This document shows positions 23,801 through 32,792 of a stretch of 64,000 bases of DNA, piece after piece. Position 1 is the first letter of the stretch. Every line of letters starts with the position of its first letter. Source of the stretch: Brachycybe producta (taxonomy: Eukaryota > Arthropoda > Diplopoda > Playtdesmida > Andrognathidae); contig JAUPFP010000028.1 of NCBI GenBank assembly GCA_036925085.1, positions 1,667,501 through 1,731,500 of the forward strand, in the 5' to 3' direction. The notes beneath the pieces are model-generated. The model was not told the DNA's origin. It searched no databases and saw only the letters and a program-made list of their open reading frames with translations. The position numbers and the translations under genes were made by a program.

Positions 23801-26800
23801 TACTCATCTGCTTGCAAAATGTCCAAATCGTAGCGAGAAGTTTTTGGCAAGCATTGCGGCTGGAATTTGGATTCTTCATATATCTTTTATAGATGCATGC
23901 AAAACGAAACAACGATTTGTCGAGGCGAGTGTGTTTATCTTTTACTTCGACCAGTGATTAGCGGCTGTGACGCGTTTGTACCTTGTTAAGGTGGTTTTAA
24001 AGTGTAAATACCCCATGAGTTCAAAAGTCTAAGAGTTCAAAAATGAGATTTTCATAAATATCTTGAACACCCTAAGAGCTGCAAATGTTGGAACCCCTAG
24101 CGAAATATGTTTTTTCATTGAAAAACGTATACATCTAGAGCCCTGGCTTTTTTTATAGTATTTTATTTTTGCACTAGTATATTAATTTCTAAAACACTAA
24201 GGGTCGTAATCTTAATGATTGTTAAGTCATAGCTAGTGCTAAACTCATGAACCCTTTACATGAAACTTCCTATCTAAAGTTCTGAGTTTAGCACTAACTT
24301 TGACTTAGCAATTATTAAGAATACGGCCCTAATTGGTGAAATCAAAAAACTCCTGGGGTTAAATAACAAAACGTAGCGTTTAAAAGGCAGTTGGCGATTA
24401 TGTATTTATGATGTTAGTTTTTTAGGAGGAGAATTACGAATTTGCCGACAAAGGACTTCCGATTGATCTTTCGGTAGATGGTTCGAGGCTAGCTGGAAGT
24501 GCTCGATATTGGAGATCAAATTCGAGGGTAATTGAAATGGAAAACTTATGTTTGCAATTTAATTCATTTGAAGTCATTTAATTACATCCACAGAAAGCGG
24601 ACAAGCCTGGAGCATTTTTTGATTGGAAAGTGATTGTCTATTCAAACGAGTCTCGAACTGGAAGTCTCGTTCGTCTCTTGGAAGCCGGTGGAGCTACCAT
24701 ATTATCCACAACGTAATTCATTATTTAAAGAGAAATAATTGTTATTTTGTCTTTCATTTTTTTTTATATAATGGAAAAAAAATTATGAGAACAACTTTTT
24801 ATTTATAAAAATAACATTTAAAAGTATTTCACGATTTATTTTAAAATTAGAAGAGTAAATGAAGACTTAAAAATCATTTTCCCAAAATACTTTCATATTG
24901 TCCCTTTTTCAAACTGTCATAAAAAGTTTATTTTTAAATATCGGACACATCTTTGTTTACTTTTCTAGTTTTATAAATAAATCTTTAAATTATTTTATTA
25001 GTTTCCTTTAAAAGTGTTTTTTTTTTCCTGCATCATTTTATAAAAGGGAAAAAATAGAAATAATTTAGGACTTACGTCAAGTCAATACGTCAGTTAGGGC
25101 AGTGGTATCCTAAGGGGGGGGGGGGGGTGCGCAAAATGGATGGAGATCCATAATCAATTGATATTTATTCAATTTTGTTTTTAATCGATATAAGTAATAG
25201 CAAGTTTAGTAAGTAATTTACGAGATAACAGCAATAAAACTTTCTGCTGCAGTGCGTTTTCCATTGACTTTATGTTAAAATCTCGTCTGTCCTAGAGAGT
25301 GCACTGAACAGTAAAATGGCGGTTGTCATTTATTCTGGGGTTATGAGTAAATGGAGTTGCGTGACCAAAAAACGTTTGGAGACCACTAACTTATGGCCTT
25401 AGCACACAGGCGACAACAAAAAGTTACAGGGTTGTCGTTGCAATGTATTCTATGGAGAGGCACCAACCTTGGCACACACAAGTGACTTGAATATAAATGT
25501 CGCCTTTCTGCCAAGTTTGGCGTCTTTTCATAGAAAATACATTGTGACGACAGCCCTGATATTTCTTCTTTGTAGTCCTGGATAGCACAATAGGTTAAGG
25601 GTGTTTTCATGTTGATGTCTTATAAAATAAACTTTGTATGACGGTTTGAAATACAACCCAACTTTTAACCAGCCAAATTTTTTTTTTGTCTGTAAAATGT
25701 TTATTTTGAAAGATATCAACACGAAAATGTCATTCACATACCGTTCTAGCTTCTAACACTTTCAATTTTTCCTTAGTGTTTGCCTTTCAAATGCAGAACA
25801 ACCAAAATTCTAGCATATGTTGCAATGCAATGGCTCGTTATAAAAGTTTTTAAACTGTTTCTTATATGTTCTTGTAGACCACCTTTTACAACTGTAAAAG
25901 GAGCAACTCACGCTTTCGTCGACATGGCACACCTGAAAAAGCCTAACATCGACCTTTCAGCTTTGACGGCAGCAAATGTTCGTTGTTTGAAGCCCGAATA
26001 CATCTGTACATATCTGTGTGATAGGTCAAACGTTTCGTTGGAAAACTACTACATTCCCGACGTCCTTCCGCTAATGAAAAGGTAGGTAAAAAATGTTAAA
26101 GCATCCTATTTATAAGCAGTGGCGCATTAATATCCGTTGAGGTCCCTATTTTCCTTTGTGGTATTTCAGAGCCACTGTTTGGCGCTTGGCGAGCGGCAAG
26201 AAACAAAGATAAATACCCACGCAAATTAATTAGTACAAATTTCTTTATTTTTCGAAAATAATACTTGAAGTCTTCTATAAAAGTATACGTATTGGGACAA
26301 TACTAGTTTTTTTAAAATTAAGCTGAGCGTCCCCGTCCATTATTGCGGGAGAACGGAACAGGTTAGAGAGCGGCTCTGTAGGAAGTTCTGGACTTCTTGA
26401 AGTCTGCTCCATACTGCTCCGCTTTACCGTTCTAATGGACGAGAGAGCGGATCAGAATTCATCAGAATACTGGACAGGAATGGAGCCACGCTGGGCTATA
26501 ATGGAGGGGACAAAACCAACTTGCGCTACTTCGCCCCCACCACCTACCTAGTAGACGCTTAGCTTAAAGCGACTGCCCTAATTATGTGAAGTGACTAAAA
26601 AAAAAAGGCAAACGAATACTGTTTTTTTAAAGATTTGTCCCAAATATAAGTGGCTGCCTGGAAATGGCACAATTAACCGGATTTTAATGTATACACTTGA
26701 CTGAAGTTTTGGGGGGACCCCTAAAATTTGGAAGGCCTTGGCGCGCGCCTAGAAAGAAATTCACTACTGTAGTTCTTCATTCAATGATTTCTCGTTTAGC

Positions 26801-26881
26801 TCAGTGAATTGTGACAATTCTGTCGTCAAACGGAAATCCGACGAGAAAGATTTGGTAAACAAACGTTCCAGACAGAAATGA
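14855..26881 (+). CDS. TOPBP1: TOPBP1-type multi-BRCT DNA damage checkpoint protein
   Basis: Scaffold that binds phosphoproteins through BRCT domains and activates ATR; nuclear. Exons: 14855-15043, 15794-15945, 16011-16143, 16223-16330, 16399-16600, 16717-16782, 16862-17020 (or 17029), 17334-17524, 17595-17761, 17834-18075, 18148-18276, 19095-19377, 20050-20258, 20811-21178, 21261-21452, 21525-21650, 22189-22326, 22411-22494, 22565-22765, 22835-23033, 23262-23443, 23527-23643, 23724-23924, 24426-24527, 24594-24712, 25878-26081, 26800-26881. All phases agree; about 1514 residues, close to the human length. BRCT0-2 span residues 40-300 (THLVCGEVGSKKYL in BRCT1), BRCT3 about 396-480, BRCT4-5 about 545-740, BRCT6 about 975-1065, BRCT7-8 about 1260-1490. 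The ATR-activating motif with its Trp (ITWEDPTSRLER) is near 1190. A basic C-terminus (KRKS..KR) resembles an NLS. The Met was chosen as the first in-frame codon; the Ser/Gly-rich first 40 residues are not conserved. Three introns begin GC; many donors are weak (GTTTGT). AATAAA at 26960 may end the transcript. Confidence 0.95.
15385..15680. mobile_element. Family A foldback element (TOPBP1 intron 1)
   Basis: Left arm: AAAGCGTTTTAGAAACTCGA and GTAGCGCCATCACTGAAATG. Right arm: TCGAGCTACCCATCTAGTTT and AATAATCTGAGTTCGAAAAT. The centre has AAAATGACCCAACTT, as in other copies. Confidence 0.75.
20458..20772. mobile_element. Non-autonomous foldback element in TOPBP1 intron 13
   Basis: The left end CACGTTTACACGTTCAACTT with TCCACAACTTTTG mirrors the right end, which reads inverted as AACGTTTACACAATTAAATA with TCCACAACTTCTTG. 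No clear target duplication was found, so the exact ends and superfamily are open. Confidence 0.5.
21735..22150. mobile_element. Family A foldback element, long copy (TOPBP1 intron 16)
   Basis: Contains the inner arm AAAATGACCCAACTTTCAGC, TATAAAAAGTTTACTTTGAA, the right arm CAGTCACCGTTCTAGTTTCT and the terminal AATTGAAAATCAGCTGTTCA. It lies directly upstream of the exon at 22189. Confidence 0.65.
24203..24331. mobile_element. PIF/Harbinger-like MITE in TOPBP1 intron 23
   Basis: Terminal inverted repeats GGGTCGTAATCTTAATGATT and (inverted from the right end) GGGCCGTATTCTTAATAATT are flanked on both sides by TAA, the 3-bp target pattern of PIF/Harbinger. The length of about 130 bp leaves no room for a gene. 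Ends are good to a few bases. Confidence 0.6.
25102..25590. mobile_element. hAT-like MITE and adjoining foldback MITE (TOPBP1 intron 25)
   Basis: From about 25102 to 25386, CAGTGGTATCC at the left and an inverted AGTGGTCTCCAAACG at the right resemble hAT termini; a 14-nt poly-G run sits at 25114-25127. From about 25394 to 25590 a second foldback pairs GGTTGTCGTTGCAATGTATT with the inverted GGCTGTCGTCACAATGTATT. It abuts a family A copy. Confidence 0.5.
25590..25805. mobile_element. Family A foldback element (TOPBP1 intron 25)
   Basis: Left: GTTAAGGGTGTTTTCATGTT and AATAAACTTTGTATGACGGT. Right: TTTTGAAAGATATCAACACG and CATACCGTTCTAGCTTCTAA. The left tip is missing where the neighbouring foldback MITE adjoins. 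Confidence 0.7.
26322..26563. mobile_element. TTAA-flanked MITE in TOPBP1 last intron
   Basis: Bounded by TTAA at 26318-26321 and 26564-26567. The left end GCTGAGCGTCCCCGTCC is the inverse of the right end, read GCTAAGCGTCTACTAGG. A related right end (GCTGAGAGTCCACTAGG, then TTAA) occurs at 60327-60347. Confidence 0.65.
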
Positions 26882-27342
26882 ACTTTTTTCTTCTTTCAAT
26901 CCGAATTCATTCTTAGCATACCCGTTTATAAAATGCATAATTTTCATCATAAACATGTTAATAAAATAAAAAAGTTAATTTGTTTAATAATACGCTTGTA
27001 TATTTTAATTGTTCCCATTAACACAAAACGCTCATCAATCAAAACGATCAAAAGAAATCACAGATCAGTTATTCTTACTGAGGAAAAAAAGAATATTTCA
27101 TAACTAGAATTATTAAAAAAAATACTGCAAAGGAGAAAAAATGCAATTGCAATTGGTATTTTTTTTGGAATGACTAAGAAGTTTTGACTGAAAAAAAATA
27201 CAATGAGAATTAATACAGAAATATAATATAGGTTGGCTGAATGGCTTGAGATTCATTCCCTAATAGAATCTGAGAACATAATCTGGGTTTTATTGCTGTG
27301 TCTCAAGACTCTACATTTGTTGCGATCCTTTTCTCCATAAAG

Positions 27343-27512
27343 CTCAGATTACGATCATATGACTTAAGTGTGCTGCGCAAACGGCAATACGGAATAGTGG
27401 CGTCAACAGGACGTCACAGGAAACAATGCATTAAGATGGACAGTATTGGCTGGGAAGTCACTTATTCCTTATTGCCGTTTGTACCAGCCTTAGTCGTATG
27501 ATCGTAACCAGG
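27343..27512. mobile_element. Foldback MITE between TOPBP1 and the SDR gene
   Basis: The left arm TTACGATCATATGACTTAAG followed by AAACGGCAATACGGAATA is mirrored by the right arm, which inverted reads TTACGATCATACGACTAAGG then AAACGGCAATAAGGAATA. Arms of about 60 bp span almost the whole element. Outer ends are uncertain by a few bases. The short ORF inside it is a by-product. Confidence 0.65.
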
Positions 27513-27599
27513 CTTTTAATTCCGAAAACGTTGCTTAAAGTAAAATTAAACTTAAAACATGACTTTGGCGAAATTTTTACCATAAGTAACGTTTTAAAA

Positions 27600-27865
27600 T
27601 ATGACCAAGAAAGAGAGAAGAAATTGACAGTTTGTCACAAAGTGTTAGTATAAACAGACCGGTTCCACATATTTTCATGCTGACATCTTGAAAAATAAAC
27701 CTCTTTTGGCAGTTTGATGATGCAAAAGTAAGTTTTTAATAAAAACATCTCCTTTGATCATCATCATCATCATCATTTTCAAGATACTCACATGAAAATT
27801 CTTTTGGGCTGTTACTTTACTCTCCTAGTTTATAACATGACTTTCATTATCTTCTAAAAGTTATT
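27600..27865. mobile_element. Family A foldback element, intergenic copy
   Basis: Left arm CACATATTTTCATGCTGACA and AAAATAAACCTC. Right arm GATACTCACATGAAAATTCT and CTCTCCTAGTTTATAACATG. More diverged than the intronic copies. Confidence 0.55.
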
Positions 27866-28294
27866 AGAAAAAAAATCTGCAACAAACCTAGAATCTAATA
27901 CAGTATAATTAAAGTGCACGAGATTCAAGAAAAGTAGAAACAAAACTGAGAATCAAGATACATAATGACCCTGTCACGATAGAAAGTTATGTCTTCTGCT
28001 GTTTTTTGCCAACATTAATACCAATAATAATCAATACCTATTCCACTGTTAAAACAGTAACTACTTAGGCCGTTTTTGTTCTTTAAGAACGGGATTCACA
28101 AAGTCGTGTTAATCTTCAACTTAAAAAACCTTAAGAATGAAAAATATGGCTTTGAATTCACCCAATGGGTTCATAAGAGCATTCGTAGTTTATAAAGGCA
28201 CTTAAATTCGTTGATAAGTCGTAAAAATCGAGACACTCCGTAACCTTCACAAATACTGAGGTGGAGGGGCTCTTCTTCTTGTCGGTCGATGTAG

Positions 28295-31200
28295 TTATTC
28301 TAATAGCGAGGCTGGAAAAATACCCATTTGTATGTAGTCGTGAAGAACCTGAAAAGAAAAATCAAATTTCATTTTATCGTGTTGATAGTTTTAAAAAAAA
28401 CCATCAAACGAGTTTTAGAAGCAGCTTATAAAAAACAAAAATTCAAATTATGTTAAAAACTAGGAATTGAATGCAATATTGGCAGTCTAGCGACTGTCCT
28501 TTGACAGTTGCTAGACAAAGCCAGATACTAAAGCACTGATTTACCTGCAGTAGGAGTTCTTTAGTGACTTCCGGAACAGAGTAAGAGAATCCCGTCGCTT
28601 CTAACTTGGAGCCATCTAAATTGAGATGCTTTTCGTAGAGCAACTCCTGATCGAGATACGGGTTTAATGGCGTGTTCTCGATGCCGTCTTTAGCACAAAC
28701 GTCTGCCCACGGTCCCAAATGTTTGTCGTTGATTTCTTCGACAACGCTCGCCATGTCAATCTTTTAAGAAGAAGAAGGGGAAACAGTTTATGTTTTACGT
28801 AAGTGATAACGGTGAATACAACCTTTGCTAACGTTGATAACGTAGTTCCAACGTAATCGTGATTTATGTTGAAAATATCGGACACCAAATCACTTATTTT
28901 TCCCTGAGCTAAAAAGTAAAACAGAATTTAGTTTTAAATTATATGGATTTTCTCTTGTCTCAATTTCATTTCACTTACTAGAGTTTCCTTTATCCACTAC
29001 GTTATATACTTCTCCCCGTTTTCCGTTTTGCAACAAATGCCAAATGGCACGACAAACATCCCAAACGTGAACCGTATTCATTTTCACGTCTCTGTTCCAT
29101 AATAGCTTTAAATGAAAAAAACAAATCACCAAAAAAGTGTTCGAAATTGTTTAGATTATTCGATAAAAGCAAGAAAAAGCTAACAACCTTCATCATTTCA
29201 CCGAGATATTTGTAGACTGCTCCGATTATAAGCCGTGGCACTGCAAATGCAAGAAATGAAAGATTAGCTATTTTAAAGTTTCTATAAAAACTGTTTAGAC
29301 GCAAACCATATTTGCATCTTTAAAAGCAACTTTCATAATTAATTCAAAGTTTTATTTGAAAACTACTAACTTGGCTCAATTTTTGTCTTTTTTTTTAGAC
29401 TACCATAAAACTTTTATTTTTTCGAAGATCTCGCGAAAATTATCAGCATATCACATTTCAGTAATTTTCTAGTATTTAACTAACTTTGAAAAACTTTTAA
29501 AAGTTGCTCCTAAAAATGACATAGATTTTCTTTACATGTACAGGATTTTTACAGACTTGGAAAGTCGTGAAAATTGTAATTTTTGTAAAAAGAAAAAATC
29601 AGGAAAATGGTACGATTTTGTTATCAACCAAGGTCTACATCCAGTCTTATTTCATTGAGTTACGTGAATAATTTACTCAGTCCGTTTTTATCTCCGATTC
29701 CGTAAACGATTGCGGGACGAACAACGATAAAGTCCAAGCCCGTGATCTGTGCCAGTTCGCTTTCGACCGATAGCTTAAACCTAGCCATCGACGTCCATGG
29801 ATCCGTTTTCTCGCTCTCTTTGGCTGGCGCCTTCAATAACAAAAGTAAAAAAAAAAAACGCTTTCAAATACTGTAGAATTTAAGTAAAATGACCTTCTAA
29901 TACTTTCGAATGAGATTGCATTTGACCAGATGAAACTTCGACGTAACGTTTGACGTTTCTCTTTGCAGCCTCCTTTGCACAATTTAAACTCAATTTGAGA
30001 ATTCCTTCCTTGTAAACCTGTCGACGGTTAACAAAATTTGAGATTTAAATTAATTTAAGAAATTAAAATTTTCTAAGCCAATTTAAGTTAACCGGATCGG
30101 TTTGTCCACATTTGGTCTCTGCAGCAAAATTAACAACATACTGGAAATCGGAGGATTCGTTAAATGCATTTTGGCACGAAGCTTGAAAAGTTAAACAAAT
30201 AAGTGACGAGAGTTTAGAATTAATTTGATTAGAAAAAAAACAAAACAAAAACAAATCGAAATTATTTCACCCACATAGGTTAATTAAATTTGCACTTTTA
30301 AACTCCACTCGTGGATCCGAAAGAACTTCCTAAATGAAAAATTATATATATTTTTTAAATTAGAAAGCTACTTTATCGCAGTTACTTTAGTAATTAGTAA
30401 CTTATTACATAACAGTTATTCAAAATTATTTAAAACAAAGTAACTTAAGATTTTCATGTCAGTATTTTGAAAATAAACATTTTTTTTAACAGTTTGAAAG
30501 TTTTTTTTCCAGCGTTTTTCGATTGTCAAAATATGTAACATCATAGCTTCTCGGCGATTCATAAAAAAATTATCTCTAGTTTCAAATAAATATAGGAAAT
30601 TTCTTAAGCTTCAAAATAAGGCATTCTATTTTTATTTGCTGCACGATGATTTTATATTATGAGACAAAGAGTCATAAAAATTTTACTTCAAAGATGTCAT
30701 CATGAGAAATAATATCTGATTTTCTTTAGTACTTTTTTTTATTTCTTCTTGAAATTAAATATAGAAAAGAAACCAACGGAGACCTAGCTAATTCAAGTAG
30801 GAAACTTGGCACTTTAACACTGGACTCTTTGAGTAGAATTCTAAAAGAGGAAAACCCTGTTAATGGGTATTAAAATAAAACTTTCTGTGTTGAAACTCTG
30901 TTCAGAGGGTTCAAGTGTTAACTTCTTGAATATAATAAGCCTTAAAACTCCTCTTCCCTCATAGGCTAGAACAGTGATCTCAAACTGGGAGCCCGCGGGC
31001 CACTTATGGCCCGCAGCGACCTCATGAGTGGCCCACGGACACTTTGAGAAGAAAATTTAAACAAAAATTTGAAGACTGCAACAACAACCCCAGCAAATTC
31101 TACCAGTTTGTCAGCCGTGACAAATATTAAAATATTTTTGATCTGGCTGCTTGGGTTCTGTCAATATTCGGAACGACATACACACATGTGGACCAGTTTT

Positions 31201-32673
31201 TTTCTCCAGGATGTCCTAGTGAAAACTGTGGAGAGTAATAGGTTCACAGAATCCCATTTACTTTCATCGTTAAAAGTAGCGACTGCTTGAAGTTTTTCCT
31301 CAAACATTGACCGAGATTTCGTTGATGAAAAGAGGGCCCAGGTGTCAGGTATCAATAATTTTGTATTTTGATTTCCATTGTATTTAAATAAAATTACACT
31401 AAATTTAAAATAATTCACAGTATTCTAGACTTTTTTTCCCCCCACTGATCCTTCCCCTTTGCAACTTAACCAGAAATCTGATTTCTAGCTCTAAAATTTG
31501 GCACACTTTGAAAATCAGGTCTGACCCGCGAGCCAAACTAAAAAGGCCCGAGTGGCCCACGGTTACAAATGAGTTTGAGACGACTGCGCTAGAAAGAAGC
31601 TGTAGACTAGCGTCTCTAGTCTCGGCTGGTGGTTGCCAAACTTCTTTTTGCTCATGGCATAGTATTTTTTTGCCTGGCGAAATCAATGGCCCACCTAGCA
31701 AAACTCACGGCACACTAGTTGTGCCACAGCAGCACATCATTTGGAATCTACTGGTTTAAAATTTATTATAAAAATATTAATTTAAATGAACACATTCAAA
31801 TATAACATCCAAACTTTGAATGCACGCTTCGAAAAACTTATGGCACACCCTTTGAGGAACCACTGGTTAAAATTGTGGTCTCGATTCTAGAACCAGCTGG
31901 GTCCTGACGTAAGTGGTTCCACCTCTCTTAATTAATTATTCTACCTGATGGTTGTTGTTTAACCAAGCTGTTTGAGGTGGCACTTTGTCAACAACTCGTA
32001 CTTTTGACACCAAATCATGTTTTATCAAAAACTCTACAAAATTTCTTCCAATGAAACCAGAACCTGAAAATATATAAAATAGAAATATAAAAATATATAA
32101 ATCTTTTTATTTTGAGATATTTTTTGTTTATAAACTTCCTTTTATTTGATAAGGGATGTGACAAAAAAATAAAACAAGAAACGAACGGATGTCAAATTCA
32201 AAATAAGACATTTCCTTTCAAAAACAATTTTTTCTTTAATATTTATTCTTATTTTAATTTAATTTATTTAAAAAAAAAAGCACAAAAAACTTTTTTTAAA
32301 AAAAAAATAATAAATTATTTCTGAAACTAAAATCTTGTTTTTTTTTATAAATCTTTTTCTAATTAATAATTTCATTTAATAATTTTATTTTAATATATTT
32401 AAAATCAATTTCGTTAGCGGTAATCTCTGTAAGACGTTTATGCAAGCAGGAGCGGTTGACGTCATATCGCATTGTGGAATACAACAGCTGCGTGACGTCA
32501 TACATGTTTGCAGACGTTTTACAGATTGTGCCGCAAACGCATACGTACGTATTTTCCTCTGGTCACAATTTATGCAAAAAAAAAAAAATATGAAAAACGA
32601 ATTTAAATGAAATAATTTGTAATACTTTACCTCCCAATACTAATACTGTTGGCTTTTCTCCATTAGCAGCCAT
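28295..32673 (-). CDS. Extended SDR: NAD-dependent epimerase/dehydratase-like oxidoreductase
   Basis: Exons in transcript order: 32631-32673, 31945-32063, 30275-30329, 30093-30181, 29904-30017, 29677-29830, 29188-29240, 28979-29105, 28823-28908, 28545-28760, 28295-28348. All introns are GT-AG and the phases agree, giving 369 residues from the Met at 32673 to TAA at 28295. The N-terminus has a Rossmann dinucleotide-binding loop GGSGFIGRN (GxxGxxG, residues 14-20), followed by the acidic VVDK strand end expected for NAD specificity. Family landmarks are NFAAETKCGQTDP, EVSSGQM, IVVRPAIVYG, PRLIIGAVYK and NTVHVWDVCRA. The usual catalytic YxxxK is not intact: the segment reads SMARFK, with Met at the Tyr position. 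The overall order resembles invertebrate proteins annotated as dTDP-glucose 4,6-dehydratase-like, but the substrate cannot be read from sequence. It sits head-away from TOPBP1, with CRE sites around its 5' end. Confidence 0.88.
30440..30780. mobile_element. Possible degraded family A copy (SDR intron 2)
   Basis: TTAAGATTTTCATGTCAGTA and TTTTGAAAATAAACATTTTT match the family A left arm. The right part is too diverged to delimit. Confidence 0.35.
30785..30930. repeat. Dispersed repeat also present near 545-680
   Basis: Shares AATTCAAGTAGGAAACTTGG with the first copy (AATTCAAGAAGGAAACTTGG). Its right end inverted (TTCAAGAAGTTAACACTTGA) weakly resembles its left end, suggesting an old terminal-inverted-repeat element. 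Confidence 0.4.
30972..31586 (+). mobile_element. hAT transposon, internally deleted (SDR intron 2)
   Basis: Terminal inverted repeats CAGTGATCTCAAACTGGGAG and (inverted right end) CAGTCGTCTCAAACTCATTT are of hAT type. The flanking 8-mers GGCTAGAA (30964-30971) and CGCTAGAA (31587-31594) agree at 7 of 8 bases, the target duplication expected of hAT. GGGCCACTTATGGCCCGCAG near the left end matches the GGCCCGAGTGGCCCACGG region at the right. Confidence 0.8.
31090..31345 (+). pseudogene. Decayed C-terminal part of a hAT transposase
   Basis: The forward frame includes MWTSFFLQDVL, VESNRFTESHLLSSLKVATA, and after a break a stretch like EISLMKRGP. The order matches the hAT dimerisation end (a Ser-rich helix, a run ending SRLTDEHL, then L.IATS). 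Stops and at least one frame change are present, so it is non-functional. It belongs to the hAT element that encloses it. The identification rests on pattern memory of the family, not on a search. Confidence 0.5.
31632..31868. mobile_element. Second hAT-like MITE, adjacent
   Basis: The left end GGTGGTTGCCAAACTTC and the right end, read inverted as CAGTGGTTCCTCAAAGGGTG then TGCCATA, both resemble hAT termini, and GGCATA occurs at both ends. No convincing target duplication. Confidence 0.45.
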
Positions 32674-32792
32674 TGTGTGAGTGTGACACAATCAGTTTGC
32701 GTGACTCACGTCAATGCAAAGAAATACATAAAGAAAACTTGTATTATTATTGTTAACTTATGGGGAGGAGGATTTGCGTGATAGTGACGTCA
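32457..32792. promoter_or_regulatory. Three perfect CRE (TGACGTCA) sites around the SDR 5' end
   Basis: TGACGTCA occurs at 32457-32464 and 32493-32500 (in intron 1, 131-174 nt downstream of the first coding exon) and at 32785-32792 (112 nt upstream of the Met). This octamer is the CREB/ATF site. Three in 336 bp suggests regulation but is not proof. Confidence 0.45.

Larger units (their letters stand above)
26882..28294. other. Convergent intergenic region TOPBP1 / SDR gene
   Basis: Carries the TOPBP1 3' flank, a foldback MITE at about 27343-27512 and a family A copy at about 27600-27865, each listed separately. A (CAT)n tract lies near 27757-27775. No exon was seen. Confidence 0.6.

Noticed and set aside
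29894..29903. Extending SDR exon 5 to the later donor at 29893
   Set aside because: That end breaks the phase with the next exon; ending at 29904 gives SSGQMQSHSKAPAKESEKTDPW, in phase and collinear with homologues.
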